In this document: positions 27,190 through 37,535 of the stretch, one piece after another
Layout: the number at the start of each line of letters is the position of its first letter
Numbering within the stretch: position 1 is the stretch's first letter
Assembly: GCF_027913215.1 (NCBI RefSeq)
Contig: NZ_CP115784.1
Location: 3,109,501 to 3,173,500 of the forward strand
From: Paracoccus aerodenitrificans
Lineage (GTDB): Bacteria > Pseudomonadota > Alphaproteobacteria > Rhodobacterales > Rhodobacteraceae
DNA: 64,000 bases
Reading direction: 5' to 3'
Notes under the pieces: model-generated
Databases searched by the model: none
What the model saw: only the letters and a program-made list of their open reading frames with translations
Told to the model about the DNA's origin: nothing
Position numbers and translations under genes: made by a program

Positions 27190-28440
27190 TCAGATCAGGA
27201 ACTGCGCCAGAAGATCGTCATTGGTGATATCGCGACAGGCAAAGCCCGACGCGTCCAGCTTTTTCGTCAGTGCGGTCAGATTGGCCGGGTCGGTGGTCTC
27301 GATACCGATCAGGACCGAGCCGAAATTGCGGGCGGATTTCTTCAGATATTCGAACCGGGCGATATCGTCATGCGGCCCCAGCATCTCAAGGAAATCGCGC
27401 AGGGCTCCGGGGCGTTGAGGCAGACGCAGGATGAAATATTTCTTGATTCCCGCATATCGCTGAGCCCGTTCCTTCACCTCGGGCAGACGCTCGAAGTCGA
27501 AATTCCCGCCCGAGACAATGCAGACAACGCGCTTGCCGGCCAGTTCGCCTGCCGCGTGGAGATCCTGTAGCACGTCGATGGACAAGGCCCCCGCGGGCTC
27601 CAGCACGATGCCTTCGACATTCAGCATATCCAGCATGGTGATGCAGAGCCTGTCCTCGGGCGGGGTCAGAACCTGATCGGGCGAGAAGCCGCGCAGCCGG
27701 GCAAAGGGCAGATCGCCGATCCGCGCAACGGCAGCGCCATCGACGAAGCTGTCCACCTTGTCCAGCGTCACCTGAAATCCCGATTCCAGCGAGGTTTTCA
27801 GGCTGGTCCCACCCATAGGCTCTGCAAAAACAAAGCCGGTCGAGGGAGATTCCGCGCCGAGATAGCCGGTCACCCCCGCCGACAGCCCGCCCCCGCCCAC
27901 CGGCAGCACGACCAGATCGGCAGCGCCCGGAAGCTGGTCCATGATCTCATGCGCAACCGTCGCCTGACCCTCGATCACATCGGCGGAATCGAAGGGCGAC
28001 AGGAAGGCGGCCGCATGTTCCGCCGCGAAATGCTGGGACGCCGCAAGCGTCTGGTCGAAATAATCGCCGGTCAGCACGATTTCGACGCTGTCTCCGCCGA
28101 AAATGCGGGTCTTGGCGATCTTCTGCTGCGGTGTCGTGACCGGCATGAAAATCGTGCCCCGAGCGCCGAAGTGCCGACAGGCGAAGGCCATGCCCTGAGC
28201 ATGATTTCCCGCGCTCGCACAGACGAAATGCCGGGTGCTGCCTGCTGCGATGGCCTTGCGCATGGCATTGAACGCACCACGCAGCTTATAGCTGCGCACC
28301 GGCGTCAGATCCTCGCGCTTCAGCCAGATCTCGGTGCCGTAACGTGCCGAGAGATGTTCGTTCAGTTGCAGCGGCGTGGCCGGAAACAGATCGCGCAGCG
28401 CCTTTTCGGCAGTGGCGACGGCGGCGGTGAAATCACTCAT
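27190..28440 (-). CDS. ilvA: Threonine ammonia-lyase (threonine dehydratase)
   Basis: 416 residues. PLP enzyme converting threonine to 2-oxobutanoate for isoleucine synthesis. The PLP lysine is Lys52 in RSYKLRGAFNAM; the glycine-rich phosphate loop is VLPVGGGGLSAG. An ACT-like regulatory domain follows (about 325-410: KKYFILRLPQRPGALRDFLE), as in the short biosynthetic form. Single gene. Start at MSDFTAAVA. Confidence 0.95.
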   Translation of the reverse strand: MSDFTAAVATAEKALRDLFPATPLQLNEHLSARYGTEIWLKREDLTPVRSYKLRGAFNAMRKAIAAGSTRHFVCASAGNHAQGMAFACRHFGARGTIFMPVTTPQQKIAKTRIFGGDSVEIVLTGDYFDQTLAASQHFAAEHAAAFLSPFDSADVIEGQATVAHEIMDQLPGAADLVVLPVGGGGLSAGVTGYLGAESPSTGFVFAEPMGGTSLKTSLESGFQVTLDKVDSFVDGAAVARIGDLPFARLRGFSPDQVLTPPEDRLCITMLDMLNVEGIVLEPAGALSIDVLQDLHAAGELAGKRVVCIVSGGNFDFERLPEVKERAQRYAGIKKYFILRLPQRPGALRDFLEMLGPHDDIARFEYLKKSARNFGSVLIGIETTDPANLTALTKKLDASGFACRDITNDDLLAQFLI

Positions 28441-28621
28441 GCGGGCCTCGATGAAAACCGGGGGTCAGCGATGGCATGAAGAACGGGGCGGGTCAATGCA
28501 GAGAAGATCGGCTCTACGACGAAGCGGATTGCAAGCGGTGTGGGGTGGAAGGTGAAGGCAACTGTAAGAATATTGCCGATATCGGCATTGCCCTATCCTT
28601 CGGCAGTAGCAGGATGATGGG

Positions 28622-29008
28622 CTATTTTGTGAAAACCTGCCCCCATAAAATCACCGCCCCGAGAATAGCTGCAGCTTGAGAAATGCGCTTGAGAGTCACA
28701 AGCTTTTCGTTGTTCGGAAACTGGTGAGCCAGCCAGCCACCGATTGCGCCGCCAGTAAATGCAAAAATCAGGCCGAGGATAATTGCTTTCCAGCTTTCCC
28801 AGAACATCAGGCCGAACAGTAAAGCGGAAAAGTACGCGATAATTGTGAAGCCTGCTAAAATGCTCAAAGGAATCCAAGCACCATTTTGGGGCTGTGCAAT
28901 ATCCATATTAACGCTGACCGTCTTTTCCTGACGTAAGCTAGAAGACATTGCCCCAAAGAATAAGACAGCGGCCATGATGATCAGAGAAAGCAGAAACGTT
29001 GAATTCAT
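28622..29008 (-). CDS. Hypothetical membrane protein (128 aa), A+T-rich
   Basis: Not recognised. Three or four hydrophobic segments: residues about 3-22 (FLLSLIIMAAVLFFGAM), 45-70 (WIPLSILAGFTIIAYFSALL), 72-95 (IILGLIFAFTGGAIGGWLA) and 108-125 (ISQAAAILGAVILWG). The base composition is visibly richer in A+T than the neighbours and codon use differs, which suggests recent gain. Start at MNSTFLLS, preceded by GGAAGAGAG five bases away. It stands alone between ilvA and the thiolase, both on the same strand. Confidence 0.65.
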   Translation of the reverse strand: MNSTFLLSLIIMAAVLFFGAMSSSLRQEKTVSVNMDIAQPQNGAWIPLSILAGFTIIAYFSALLFGLMFWESWKAIILGLIFAFTGGAIGGWLAHQFPNNEKLVTLKRISQAAAILGAVILWGQVFTK

Positions 29009-29262
29009 TTTAACTCTCTTCCCCCAGAATGGCCCCCTTGTCATCCAGCAGAAAGGCGGTTGAAGGAAACAGACGATGGCCCGGAACGATTTGGCGTATT
29101 GTCGGCAAGCTTAACCGGCAGACGAATGGTTGCATAGGGTTAGCAAGCCGCGACCGGTCCGAGTGTCATGAAAGCGGAGCAAGATGCATCGCCCCGCACT
29201 GCAATTCTTTGCCAGTCCGGACAGGCAAGCATTTGCCCGCCCGGAGAGATTGGCGGCTTCTA

Positions 29263-30444
29263 TCAGATCCGCTCAATCGCCAGCGCAATGCCCTGACCGC
29301 CGCCGATGCACATGGTGATGATGGCGCGTTTTCCGTTGATGCGGTCCAGTTCATACATGGCTTTGACGGTGATGATCGCGCCGGTGGCGCCGACCGGGTG
29401 GCCGAGTGCGATGGCGCCGCCATTCGGGTTCACCTTTGCCGGGTCAAGGCCGAGTTCCTTGTTCACCGCAAGGGCCTGTGCGGCGAAGGCCTCATTGGAT
29501 TCGATCACGTCGAAATCCGCGGCGGTCAGCCCGGTTTTCTCCAGCAGTTTCGTCACGGCGGGGACCGGACCGATGCCCATCACCTCGGGGCGGACGCCTG
29601 CCACGGCATAGCCCAAAACCCGGAAACGCGGAGTCAGGCCTGCGGCTTTGGCGGCGTCCTCGCGGGCAAGGACGATCGCCGCTGCGCCGTCATTGATCCC
29701 CGAGGCGTTGCCCGCCGTGACCGATCCGTCCTTTTTGAAAGCGGGACGCAGACCGGCGAGTTTATCGGCTGAGGTGTCCTTGGGATGCTCATCCGTGTCG
29801 AACTGCACCGTGCCTTTGCGGGTCTTGACCTCGACCGGGACGATCTGTTCCCTGAAATAGCCTTCGGCGATGGCTTTGGCGGTGCGGTTCTGGGATTCCA
29901 GTGCGAATGCGTCCTGATCCTCACGGGTGATATCGTGCTCACCCGCCACGTTTTCCGCCGTGATCCCCATATGGCCGGTGCCCATCGGGCAGGTCAGTGC
30001 GCCGGTCATCATGTCCAGCATCTGTGTATCGCCCATCTTGATGCCGAACCGTGCCTGCTGCACCGCATAGGGCGAACGCGACATTGACTCGGCTCCACCT
30101 GCAACAGCGAAATCCGCATCGCCGAGTTGCAGCGACTGTACTGCCGAGACGATGGCCTGAGCGCCCGATCCGCACAGCCGGTTGACGTTCATCGCCGGGG
30201 TCGTGTCGGGAATGCCGGCATCCAGCATGGCGACGCGGGAGAGATACATGTCGCGCGGCTCGGTATTGATGACATGGCCGAAGACCACGGTGCCGATCTG
30301 ATCGGGCGAGGTTCCCGCGCGTTCGAGCGCGGCTTTCGTCACGGTGGCGGCAAGCTCGATCGGCGGAATGGCGGCGAGGCTACCGCCGAATGTGCCAATG
30401 GCGGTGCGTGCGCCGGACAGGATGACGATATCGGAATCGGACAT
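29263..30444 (-). CDS. Acetyl-CoA acetyltransferase / beta-ketothiolase
   Basis: 393 residues. Thiolase II family; condenses two acetyl-CoA or cleaves beta-ketoacyl-CoA. Active residues: Cys91 (NRLCGSGAQA), His349 (GHPVGATG) and Cys379 (CIGGGQG). Start at MSDSDIVIL with AGGGGGAA upstream. The frame is open far upstream to 31176, but that part lies antisense-shifted inside the AEC transporter gene and is not part of the protein. Whether it works in degradation or in polyhydroxybutyrate synthesis cannot be told here; phaB is not adjacent. Confidence 0.94.
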   Translation of the reverse strand: MSDSDIVILSGARTAIGTFGGSLAAIPPIELAATVTKAALERAGTSPDQIGTVVFGHVINTEPRDMYLSRVAMLDAGIPDTTPAMNVNRLCGSGAQAIVSAVQSLQLGDADFAVAGGAESMSRSPYAVQQARFGIKMGDTQMLDMMTGALTCPMGTGHMGITAENVAGEHDITREDQDAFALESQNRTAKAIAEGYFREQIVPVEVKTRKGTVQFDTDEHPKDTSADKLAGLRPAFKKDGSVTAGNASGINDGAAAIVLAREDAAKAAGLTPRFRVLGYAVAGVRPEVMGIGPVPAVTKLLEKTGLTAADFDVIESNEAFAAQALAVNKELGLDPAKVNPNGGAIALGHPVGATGAIITVKAMYELDRINGKRAIITMCIGGGQGIALAIERI

Positions 30445-30545
30445 GATGGTTCCCCCTGTTGATCCTGCGGCAAGCTTAGGGGGCACGGGTCGTTCTGTAT
30501 AGGCGCGACACTGCGTCGTTCTGGTCTGTCGGGATGGTAGCAGGC

Positions 30546-31472
30546 TCAGCCCTGGCCGATCAGATGCATGACGATGGGGATGGTGAACACGCTTGCTGCT
30601 GTCGATATCAGGATGGCGGAGGAGACCCTCTGGACGCCGATCCCGAAATATTGCGCCAGCATATAGACATTCCCGGCAACCGGCAGCGCGGCGGCGGCGA
30701 TCATGACAGAGGCGGCGAAGGGCTCGACGCCGAGCAGCCACGCGGCAAGGCCGACCGCAGCCGGGTGCAGGACCAGCTTCGCGAAGCTGAGCCAGATGGC
30801 GACGGCGGGTCTGTCCGCCTGCCGACCGGCGAGGCTGGCTCCGATGGCGAATAACGCGCCGGGCGTGGCGGCGGCTGACAGCATGGTCAGGAACTCCATC
30901 GCCGGTCCCGGGATCGGCAGACTGGCCCATGACCAGAAGAGACCGGCCAGCATCGAGACGATCATCGGATTGGCCAGCAACCCGCGCAGCAGCGCCCCGG
31001 CCATTGACAGTCGGATCCGCCCGTGCCGCGTCGCGGTCATCAGCAGGGTGATGAGGGTCGAGAACACCACAAGGTCGATAATCAGGACCATCAGCACCGG
31101 CCCGGCGGCAGCATTGCCCATCAGGACGACCAGCATCGGCACGCCGAGAAAGCCGGTATTGCCGATGACGCAGCAATGGGCCTCGATCAGGGATATGCCG
31201 CTATCCTGTCCGCGGCTGCGCCCTGCGGCGATGCCGATCCCCCAGATCAGCAGCGATCCTGCCAGATAGGCCAAGGCGAAGCGCGGGTCCCAGATCTGGT
31301 TGAATTCCAGCGTCGCGGCAAAGCGGAACAGCATCGCCGACAGAGGGAAATAAAACACGAATTTTGTCAGCCAGACCGCGCCTTCGGCTGGGAAAATGCG
31401 GCTGCGTGCTGCCGCCCATCCAAGGCCGATCAGCATGAAGAATGGCAGCGTCTTGATAAAAATCGCCAGCAT
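30546..31472 (-). CDS. AEC-family transporter (auxin efflux carrier type)
   Basis: 308 residues, ten hydrophobic helices in a 5+5 pattern. N-terminal LPFFMLIGLGWAAARSRIFP and the mid-segment CCVIGNTGFLGVPMLVVLMG are typical of the AEC family, which carries malate, malonate and other organic acids. Substrate not readable. It lies 101 bases upstream of the thiolase gene on the same strand, so co-transcription is possible. Confidence 0.88.
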   Translation of the reverse strand: MLAIFIKTLPFFMLIGLGWAAARSRIFPAEGAVWLTKFVFYFPLSAMLFRFAATLEFNQIWDPRFALAYLAGSLLIWGIGIAAGRSRGQDSGISLIEAHCCVIGNTGFLGVPMLVVLMGNAAAGPVLMVLIIDLVVFSTLITLLMTATRHGRIRLSMAGALLRGLLANPMIVSMLAGLFWSWASLPIPGPAMEFLTMLSAAATPGALFAIGASLAGRQADRPAVAIWLSFAKLVLHPAAVGLAAWLLGVEPFAASVMIAAAALPVAGNVYMLAQYFGIGVQRVSSAILISTAASVFTIPIVMHLIGQG

Positions 31473-31603
31473 ATATGCGGTCCCGCTGGAGGTGTTTCCC
31501 CTGACGGGGAGACAAGATCATCCGCAGGGCTAAGTTGCAAGCGAGGGCGGTTCTGTCCGTGACCCGCCCGCCGGGATTGCCGCGCAAGATGCCGGGCCTG
31601 CGC

Positions 31604-32527
31604 TCAGCTTCCGGGTTTTCCGTGAACGGCGCCGATATGATCCTCGCCGCGCTTTTCGGCCAGTTCGACCTGATGCTGACGCTCGCGGAAGCGGGCGCGG
31701 TCGGCGTCGGAATATTCTCCGATGCAGCGATAGCAGGAAACGCCTTCCTCATATTCCGGGCGGATCTTGTCATCCGCCGAGAGCGGTCGGCGGCAGGCAT
31801 GGCACAGCGTATAATCGCCCTGTTTCAGCCCGTGACCGAGGCTGACGCGCTGATCGAAGACGAAGCATTCGCCCTGCCAGCGGCTTTCTTCTTCCGGCAC
31901 ATCCTCCAGATATTTCAGAATTCCGCCTTTCAGGTGAAACACATCCGCGACTCCCTGTGAGAGCAGGTAATTCGTCGATTTTTCACAGCGAATGCCGCCG
32001 GTGCAGAACATGGCGATGCGCTTGTTGTGGAAACGATGTGCGTTTTCCTCCCACCATGCGGGGAAATCGCGAAAGGATTTCGTGCCGGGATCGACGGCGC
32101 CTTCGAATGTGCCGATGGCGACCTCATAATCGTTGCGCGTGTCGATGACCGCGACATCCTCGGCGGCGATCAGTGCGTTCCAGTCCTGCGGGTCCACATA
32201 ATGCCCGACGGAGGCCAGAGGGTCCACATCCGGCTGGCCCATCGTGACGATCTCGCGTTTGATCCGGACCTTCATGCGGCCGAAGGGCATGTCCTGTGCA
32301 GTGCTTTCCTTCCACACCAGATCCGCGCAGCCGGGCAGGGCACGGATATGGGACAGAACCGCGTCGATGCCCTCGCGGCTGCCGGCGATGGTGCCGTTGA
32401 TGCCCTCTTGCGCCAGAAGCAATGTGCCGCGCACGCCATTTGCGCAGGCGATACGGGCCAGAGGGGCCTTGAGGGCCTCGGGATCGGGGAAGCGGGTGAA
32501 ATGGTAAAGCGCGGCGACGGTCAGCAT
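31604..32527 (-). CDS. trhO: tRNA uridine(34) hydroxylase TrhO (rhodanese family)
   Basis: 307 residues. O2-dependent hydroxylation of U34 in tRNA, family formerly YceA/UPF0176. N-terminal acylphosphatase-like part (LLLAQEGINGTIAGS, 36-50), then a rhodanese domain with the catalytic loop CTGGIRCEKS (Cys175, Cys181), then a cysteine-rich tail with CHACRRPLS and SCYRC, probably metal-binding. Length is normal. Cytoplasmic. No operon partner evident. Confidence 0.94.
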   Translation of the reverse strand: MLTVAALYHFTRFPDPEALKAPLARIACANGVRGTLLLAQEGINGTIAGSREGIDAVLSHIRALPGCADLVWKESTAQDMPFGRMKVRIKREIVTMGQPDVDPLASVGHYVDPQDWNALIAAEDVAVIDTRNDYEVAIGTFEGAVDPGTKSFRDFPAWWEENAHRFHNKRIAMFCTGGIRCEKSTNYLLSQGVADVFHLKGGILKYLEDVPEEESRWQGECFVFDQRVSLGHGLKQGDYTLCHACRRPLSADDKIRPEYEEGVSCYRCIGEYSDADRARFRERQHQVELAEKRGEDHIGAVHGKPGS

Positions 32528-32563
32528 ATGCTGGCCTTAACCGCCGCGCCCTTCCGCGTCAAA

Positions 32564-34196
32564 TCATCCGAAGGTGATATTCAGGGCAATTCCGCCCAGA
32601 AGATAGATAAACATCGTGATCAGCACGATCCCGACAATGTTCAGCACGAACCCGCCACGAGCCATTTGCCCGATCGTGACGGCCCCGGTCCCGAAGACAA
32701 TCGCATTTGGAGGCGTCCCGACCGGCAGCATGAAGGCGCAGGTCGCCGCGAAGGCCGCAGGGATCAGCAGCGCCATAGGGTCGACGCCGATCCCGACCGC
32801 GACGCCGCCGAGGATCGGGATGAAGGTCGCGGCTGTCGCGGTGTTCGAGGTCACCTCGGTCAGGAACAGGATCAGCGTGACCACCGTCGCCACCAGCATG
32901 ATCGGAGACAACGCGCCAAGCCCCTGCACCTGCTGACCGAACCACTGGTCAAGCCCGCTGGCGGCAACCGCGCCGGCAAGGCTCAGCCCGCCGCCGAACA
33001 GAAGCAGCACGCCCCAGGGCAGGCCGTCCTCGGCATCCTTCCATTCCAGCACCATCGTGGTACGGCCCCGCGCGGGCAGCAGGAACAGCGCGATCCCCGC
33101 AGCAATGGCGATGGCGGTATCGTCCAGCAGGCCGAGAGGCCCCAGATTGCTGCCCGTCAGGCTGGTCAGCAGTCCCGGCACCACCCAGAGAAACGCCGCA
33201 GAGCAGAACACGATCAGCACCATGCGTTCGCCCTGACTGACCGGGCCGAGTTCGGCGATCTGTTCGTCGATCATGGCCTTGCCGCCGGGGATCTCCTCCA
33301 GTTTGAACCTGTACAGTACGTTGGTCATCAGGAACCAGGCAATGACGATGAACACGGCGGCCAGAGGCAGGCCGATCAGCATCCACTGAAGAAACCCGAT
33401 ATCCCGGCCCAGCTCATCGGCCACATAGCCCGCGACGATGGCATTAGGCGGGCTGCCCAGAAGTGTGCCAAGTCCGCCAATCGTCGCCGCCCATGCAATC
33501 GCCAGCACAAGGCAGATCCCGAACGCTTTGATATTCGGATCGTCCACCACCTCGCTGATCGTACCGCCAGAGGCCAGTTGCTCGCCGACTTCGGCGCCCT
33601 GATCGGTGTTCCGGCTGCGCTCGACCACCAGTGTCAGCACGGAAAGGCCGATAGGCAGCATCATCAGCGTGGTTGCGGTGTTCGACACCCACATCGACAG
33701 GAAGGCGGTCGCGATCATCATGCCGAGGATGATCCGTTTCGGCTCTACCCCCACGCGTTTCAGGGTCAGCAGCGCGATGCGGCGGTGCAGATGCCATTTT
33801 TCCATCGCGATGGCGATCAGGAAACCGCCGAGGAACAGGAACACGATCGAACTGGCATAGGGGCGGTCGCCTCGCTGACGGTACGCTCGGTCAGCATCGG
33901 GATCAGCACGATGGGCAGAAGCGAGGTGGCGGAAAGCGGGATCGCCTCGGACATCCACCAGATCGCCATCAGCGTACCGATGGCCGCGACATTCCGCGCA
34001 TCCGCCGAGAGGCTGTCGGACGAGCCGAGCAACAGCCACACGATCAGCGCCGCGATCACCCCGGCGGCCCGCAATCCCCACAGAAGGGCAGATGAGCGGC
34101 CCGCGCTGGATTCGTATTCGTCAAACCGCCCCTGCTGATGCAGTTCTTCGGGATAATGTCCGGCCCGTCTGTACCCTGATCTGGATCATTCGTCAT
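32564..34196 (-). pseudogene. SLC13/DASS-type anion symporter, interrupted by two apparent frameshifts
   Basis: Sodium-dependent di/tricarboxylate or sulfate carrier family. The main frame encodes about residues 115-544 with family segments SNTATTLMMLPIG, EVTSNTATAATFIPIL and LPVGTPPNAIVFG. The N-terminal helices (RAAGVIAALIVWLLLG, RNVAAIGTLMAIWWMSEAIP) are in a second frame that joins at a GGGG run (33860-33863) if one C is restored on the coding strand. The best start, ATG at 34196 with AGGGGGG five bases upstream, is in a third frame and needs another one-base insertion near 34155-34165. Real decay or assembly errors in the sequence are both possible. Confidence 0.72.
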
Positions 34197-34201
34197 GAAA
34201 G

Positions 34202-34208
34202 CCCCCCT
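34202..34208 (-). promoter_or_regulatory. Ribosome binding site of the frameshifted DASS gene
   Basis: AGGGGGG five bases before ATG 34196. It argues that the gene once started there, in a frame different from that of the first membrane helices. Confidence 0.5.
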
Positions 34209-34354
34209 AACGCAAATGCCGTCCGATCAGTTTGATCAGCTTGCAGCGAACCCGGCAAGAGCCATCCTGTATTGCTTGCATCGCAGCGCTGGTTGCGTGG
34301 CACCATTGACGCCCTCTCCGCAACTGCTACCAAAGCTTATCGGAGGATGTGATC

Positions 34355-34951
34355 ATGCCCAAAGCCCTTATCGTGATTGACGCTCAGGTCGATTTCTGTC
34401 CCGGAGGCCGTCTGGCCGTAGAGGGCGGCGATCAGATCATGGGGCCGGTCAATGATCTGATGGCGGATTACGACGCCGTCGTGCTGACGCAGGACTGGCA
34501 TCCCGAGGATCATTCGAGCTTTGCCGATAATCACGACGGGGCCGAACCGTTCAGCACTGTGGACATGCCCTATGGGCCTCAGGTTTTGTGGCCGCGGCAT
34601 TGCGTGATCGGATCGCCGGGCGCGGCGTTCCATCCTGTTCTGGCGGTGGATGTGGCGGATATGATCCTGCGGAAAGGCTACAGGCCGGATATCGACAGCT
34701 ATTCGGCGTTTTTCGAGAACGATCACAAGACCCGCACCGGGCTGGAGGGCTATCTGCGTGAGCGCGGTCTGCTGGAGCTGGATTTCGTCGGGCTCGCCCA
34801 TGATTTCTGCGTTGCCTGGTCGGCCATTGACGCCGCGAAGCTGGGCTTCACCGTCAGTGTGATCGAAGAGGCGACGCGGGCCATAGATCTGAACGGATCC
34901 CGCGCCTCCGCGCAGGAGAATATGCGCGCAGCAGGAGTGACCCTGAAATGA
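34355..34951 (+). CDS. pncA: Nicotinamidase
   Basis: 198 residues. Hydrolyses nicotinamide to nicotinate for NAD salvage. Catalytic triad Asp9 ([10 protein letters not shown]), Lys107 (LRKGYRPD) and Cys152 ([11 protein letters not shown]); metal ligands Asp47, His49 ([12 protein letters not shown]) and His82 (WPRHC). Start at MPKAL, fixed by GGAGG eight bases upstream. It overlaps pncB by ATGA, so the two steps of the Preiss-Handler salvage route are co-translated. Confidence 0.95.
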   Translation: MPKALIVIDAQVDFCPGGRLAVEGGDQIMGPVNDLMADYDAVVLTQDWHPEDHSSFADNHDGAEPFSTVDMPYGPQVLWPRHCVIGSPGAAFHPVLAVDVADMILRKGYRPDIDSYSAFFENDHKTRTGLEGYLRERGLLELDFVGLAHDFCVAWSAIDAAKLGFTVSVIEEATRAIDLNGSRASAQENMRAAGVTLK

Positions 34952-36261
34952 TGCCCAATGTCGATATTGCCAGCCGTGTTTATAATCACCGCTGGAAGAT
35001 TGATCCGATCGTGCGCTCGCTGCTGGATACGGATTTCTACAAGCTGCTGATGTGTCAGTCGGTGTTCCGCAACCGGCCCGACACGAACGTGACCTTCCAG
35101 CTTATCAACCGGACGAAATCCGTGCGCCTCGCCGATATGGTCGATGAGGCCGAGCTGCGCGAACAACTGGATCAGGTCCGCGCCTTGCGGCTGACGCGCG
35201 GGGAATCGACATGGCTGCGGGGCAATACCTTCTATGGCAAGCGCCAGATGTTCCGCCCCGATTTCATGGAGTGGCTGGAGAATGTGCAGCTTCCCGAATA
35301 TGAGCTGACCAAGCGCGACGGCCAGTATGAGCTTCGCTTCGAAGGCAAATGGCCCGAGGTGATGCTGTGGGAAATTCCTGCCCTCGCCATCATCATGGAG
35401 CTTCGGTCCCGCGCCGTGACCAAGGATATGGGGCGGTTCGAATTGCAGGTTCTTTATGCCCGCGCGATGACACGGGTCTGGGAAAAGATCACCGGGCTGA
35501 ACACGTTGCCGGATCTGAAGATCGCCGATTTCGGGACGCGGCGGCGGCATTCCTATCTGTGGCAGGACTGGTGTGTGCAGGCGATGGGCGAAGGTCTGGG
35601 CCATGCGCCGGACGGCAAATTCACCGGCACCTCGAATTGCCTGATCGCCATGCGCCGCGATGTTGAGGCAATCGGGACCAATGCGCATGAATTGCCGATG
35701 GTCTATGCCGCCCTTGCCGAGACGGATCATGAGCTGAAACAGGCTCCTTACCGGGTGCTGGCCGACTGGCATGAGGAACATGAGGGCAATCTGCGCATCA
35801 TCCTGCCCGATACTTATGGCACAAAGGGGTTTCTGGACGATGCGCCGGACTGGCTGGCGGGCTGGACCGGGATCCGTGTCGATTCAGGCGATCCTGCGGA
35901 AAACGCTGAAATCGCGATCCAATGGTGGAAAGATCGCGGCGAAGACCCGACCCAGAAGCTGGTGATTTTCTCGGACGGGCTGGATGAAGAGAAGATCAAG
36001 CATCTCTATCTCCAGTTCAACGGCCGCGTGAAGGTCAGCTTCGGTTGGGGGACGCTGCTGACCAATGATTTCCGGGGGCTGGTGGATGGCGACGGGCTGG
36101 ACCCGCTAAGCCTTGTCTGCAAAGCCGTTGAGGCCGAGGGTCGGCCCACGGTCAAGCTGTCCGACAACCCCGCCAAGGCGATGGGGCCGGCTGATCAGAT
36201 CGAGCGTTACAAGCGGGTCTTCGGTGTCGGCGAGCAAGAGCGGGTCGAGGTCTTCGTTTGA
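34948..36261 (+). CDS. pncB: Nicotinate phosphoribosyltransferase
   Basis: 437 residues. Makes nicotinate mononucleotide from nicotinate and PRPP. Seen: [15 protein letters not shown] near the N-terminus, [12 protein letters not shown] in the middle, [12 protein letters not shown] and [13 protein letters not shown] towards the end, all conserved. The phosphorylated histidine region is around [17 protein letters not shown] in the family; here [13 protein letters not shown] is visible. Second gene of pncAB. Confidence 0.95.
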   Translation: MMPNVDIASRVYNHRWKIDPIVRSLLDTDFYKLLMCQSVFRNRPDTNVTFQLINRTKSVRLADMVDEAELREQLDQVRALRLTRGESTWLRGNTFYGKRQMFRPDFMEWLENVQLPEYELTKRDGQYELRFEGKWPEVMLWEIPALAIIMELRSRAVTKDMGRFELQVLYARAMTRVWEKITGLNTLPDLKIADFGTRRRHSYLWQDWCVQAMGEGLGHAPDGKFTGTSNCLIAMRRDVEAIGTNAHELPMVYAALAETDHELKQAPYRVLADWHEEHEGNLRIILPDTYGTKGFLDDAPDWLAGWTGIRVDSGDPAENAEIAIQWWKDRGEDPTQKLVIFSDGLDEEKIKHLYLQFNGRVKVSFGWGTLLTNDFRGLVDGDGLDPLSLVCKAVEAEGRPTVKLSDNPAKAMGPADQIERYKRVFGVGEQERVEVFV

Positions 36262-36302
36262 TCCTCGACCGGCGCCCATAATGGCTGCGCCCCGGGGTTC
36301 TT

Positions 36303-37529
36303 TCAGTCGCGGGTGAAGCTGGTCACTGTTTCGACATGGGGCGACCAGCGGAACTGGTCAACCACATAGATGCCACCCATGCGCCAGCCTGCGGCGGTCA
36401 TGGTGGCGGCGTCGCGGGCAAAGGTGACGGGATCGCAGCTGACCCATGCGATGCGGTCCAGCGAGGATGCGGCCAGCTCTCTGGCCTGTGCGGCGGCACC
36501 GCTGCGGGGCGGGTCGATCACGGCGGCATCGAACCGCGCCAGTTCGTCCGGCATCAGCGGGCGGGTGGCGAGGTCGCGGGTCTCGGTCGTGATGCGATGC
36601 AGATCTGGGGTGCTGCGCCATGCCGCGTCAAGCGCCTCCAGCGGTGCGGCCAGCCCCTCGACCGCGTGCATTTCGGCCTGTGCCGCCAGAGGCAGGGTAA
36701 AGGTGCCGCAGCCTGCGAACAGATCGACGATGCGGCGGCGGCCTTCAAGGGTTTTGCGCACGACGCTCAGCAACGCGGCCTCACCCTCTGCGGTTGCCTG
36801 CAGGAAGGCACCGGGCGGCGGCACGACCCGGGCGCGACCCATCGGGCGGGCGGGGGCGCGGCGGGTCATCGGCGTGCCGTCCCAGTCGAGACGCGCCAGC
36901 TCTCCCTGACGCATCAGCGTACCCAGTGTTTCGGTCAACGCCGCATCGATTGGTTTGCCGCCGCTGACGGCGATATCCAGACCGGCGGGGGTCTCGGTGA
37001 CGGTCAGGGACAGTTCAGCATTACGCGAGGCCCCGGCTGCAACCATGTCGCGCAGCAGGGGCAATGCCGCGTTAATCTGCGGGCGCAGCACGCGGCAATC
37101 CGTGACATCGACGATCTGATCCGAGGCTCTGCCGTGGAACCCGACGGTCGCCCCGCGCTTGGTGCGCCGCCCCGACAAAACCGCCCTGCGGCGAGAGCGT
37201 TCGGGCGATGTCGCCACCCCGGCGATCCGGGCCGTAATCCCATGCGCCGACAGGGCAGAGCGGACCAGATCGGCCTTCCATTGCGCCACGAAGCCATCGG
37301 CGGCATGCATCAGCGCACATCCGCCGCAGCTTGCATAATGCGGGCAATCCGGGCGGATACGGTCGGGCGAGGGGCGGAGGATTTTCGGCGCGGCGATGCG
37401 CCCGTCATGCGCCTCACCCGTGATCTGCTCACCCGGCAGGGTCCGCGCCGCGAATACCTGCTGCCCGTCATCCGCGACGGCGATTCCGTCGCCGTGACGG
37501 CCAAGCCGTTCAACTGTCCAGAGCGTCAT
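36303..37529 (-). CDS. RNA m5U methyltransferase of the RlmD/TrmA family
   Basis: 408 residues. SAM-dependent methylation of uridine C5 in 23S rRNA or tRNA. A TRAM-like N-terminus, then an Fe-S cluster motif with Cys62, Cys68 and Cys71 (CPHYASCGGC) plus a later cysteine (TDCRVL). SAM-binding motif VDLFAGCGTFTLPLAA, then DPPRSGA and the nucleophile in WVSCDPVTFARD (Cys365). The exact target position cannot be assigned. Downstream gene of the small lipoprotein on the same strand, six bases apart. Confidence 0.92.
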   Translation of the reverse strand: MTLWTVERLGRHGDGIAVADDGQQVFAARTLPGEQITGEAHDGRIAAPKILRPSPDRIRPDCPHYASCGGCALMHAADGFVAQWKADLVRSALSAHGITARIAGVATSPERSRRRAVLSGRRTKRGATVGFHGRASDQIVDVTDCRVLRPQINAALPLLRDMVAAGASRNAELSLTVTETPAGLDIAVSGGKPIDAALTETLGTLMRQGELARLDWDGTPMTRRAPARPMGRARVVPPPGAFLQATAEGEAALLSVVRKTLEGRRRIVDLFAGCGTFTLPLAAQAEMHAVEGLAAPLEALDAAWRSTPDLHRITTETRDLATRPLMPDELARFDAAVIDPPRSGAAAQARELAASSLDRIAWVSCDPVTFARDAATMTAAGWRMGGIYVVDQFRWSPHVETVTSFTRD

Positions 37530-37535
37530 GCGGGC

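Noticed and set aside
30489..30523. Direct repeat GTCGTTCTG, 26 bases apart, upstream of the thiolase.
   Set aside because: Only two copies, not palindromic, not placed at a recognisable promoter; could be chance.
29263..31176. A 637-residue reading that joins the thiolase to a long N-terminal extension.
   Set aside because: The first 244 residues overlap the AEC transporter gene in another frame and look like arginine-rich noise; the thiolase has its own ATG and ribosome binding site at 30444.
32027..34138. 703-residue + strand open frame opposite trhO and the DASS gene.
   Set aside because: Composition is His/Gln/Arg-rich with no recognisable fold; it is antisense to two conserved families.
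36262..36302. Inverted repeat GGCGC...GCGCC between pncB and the methyltransferase gene as a terminator.
   Set aside because: The stem is short with a bulge and there is no proper U-tract on either strand.
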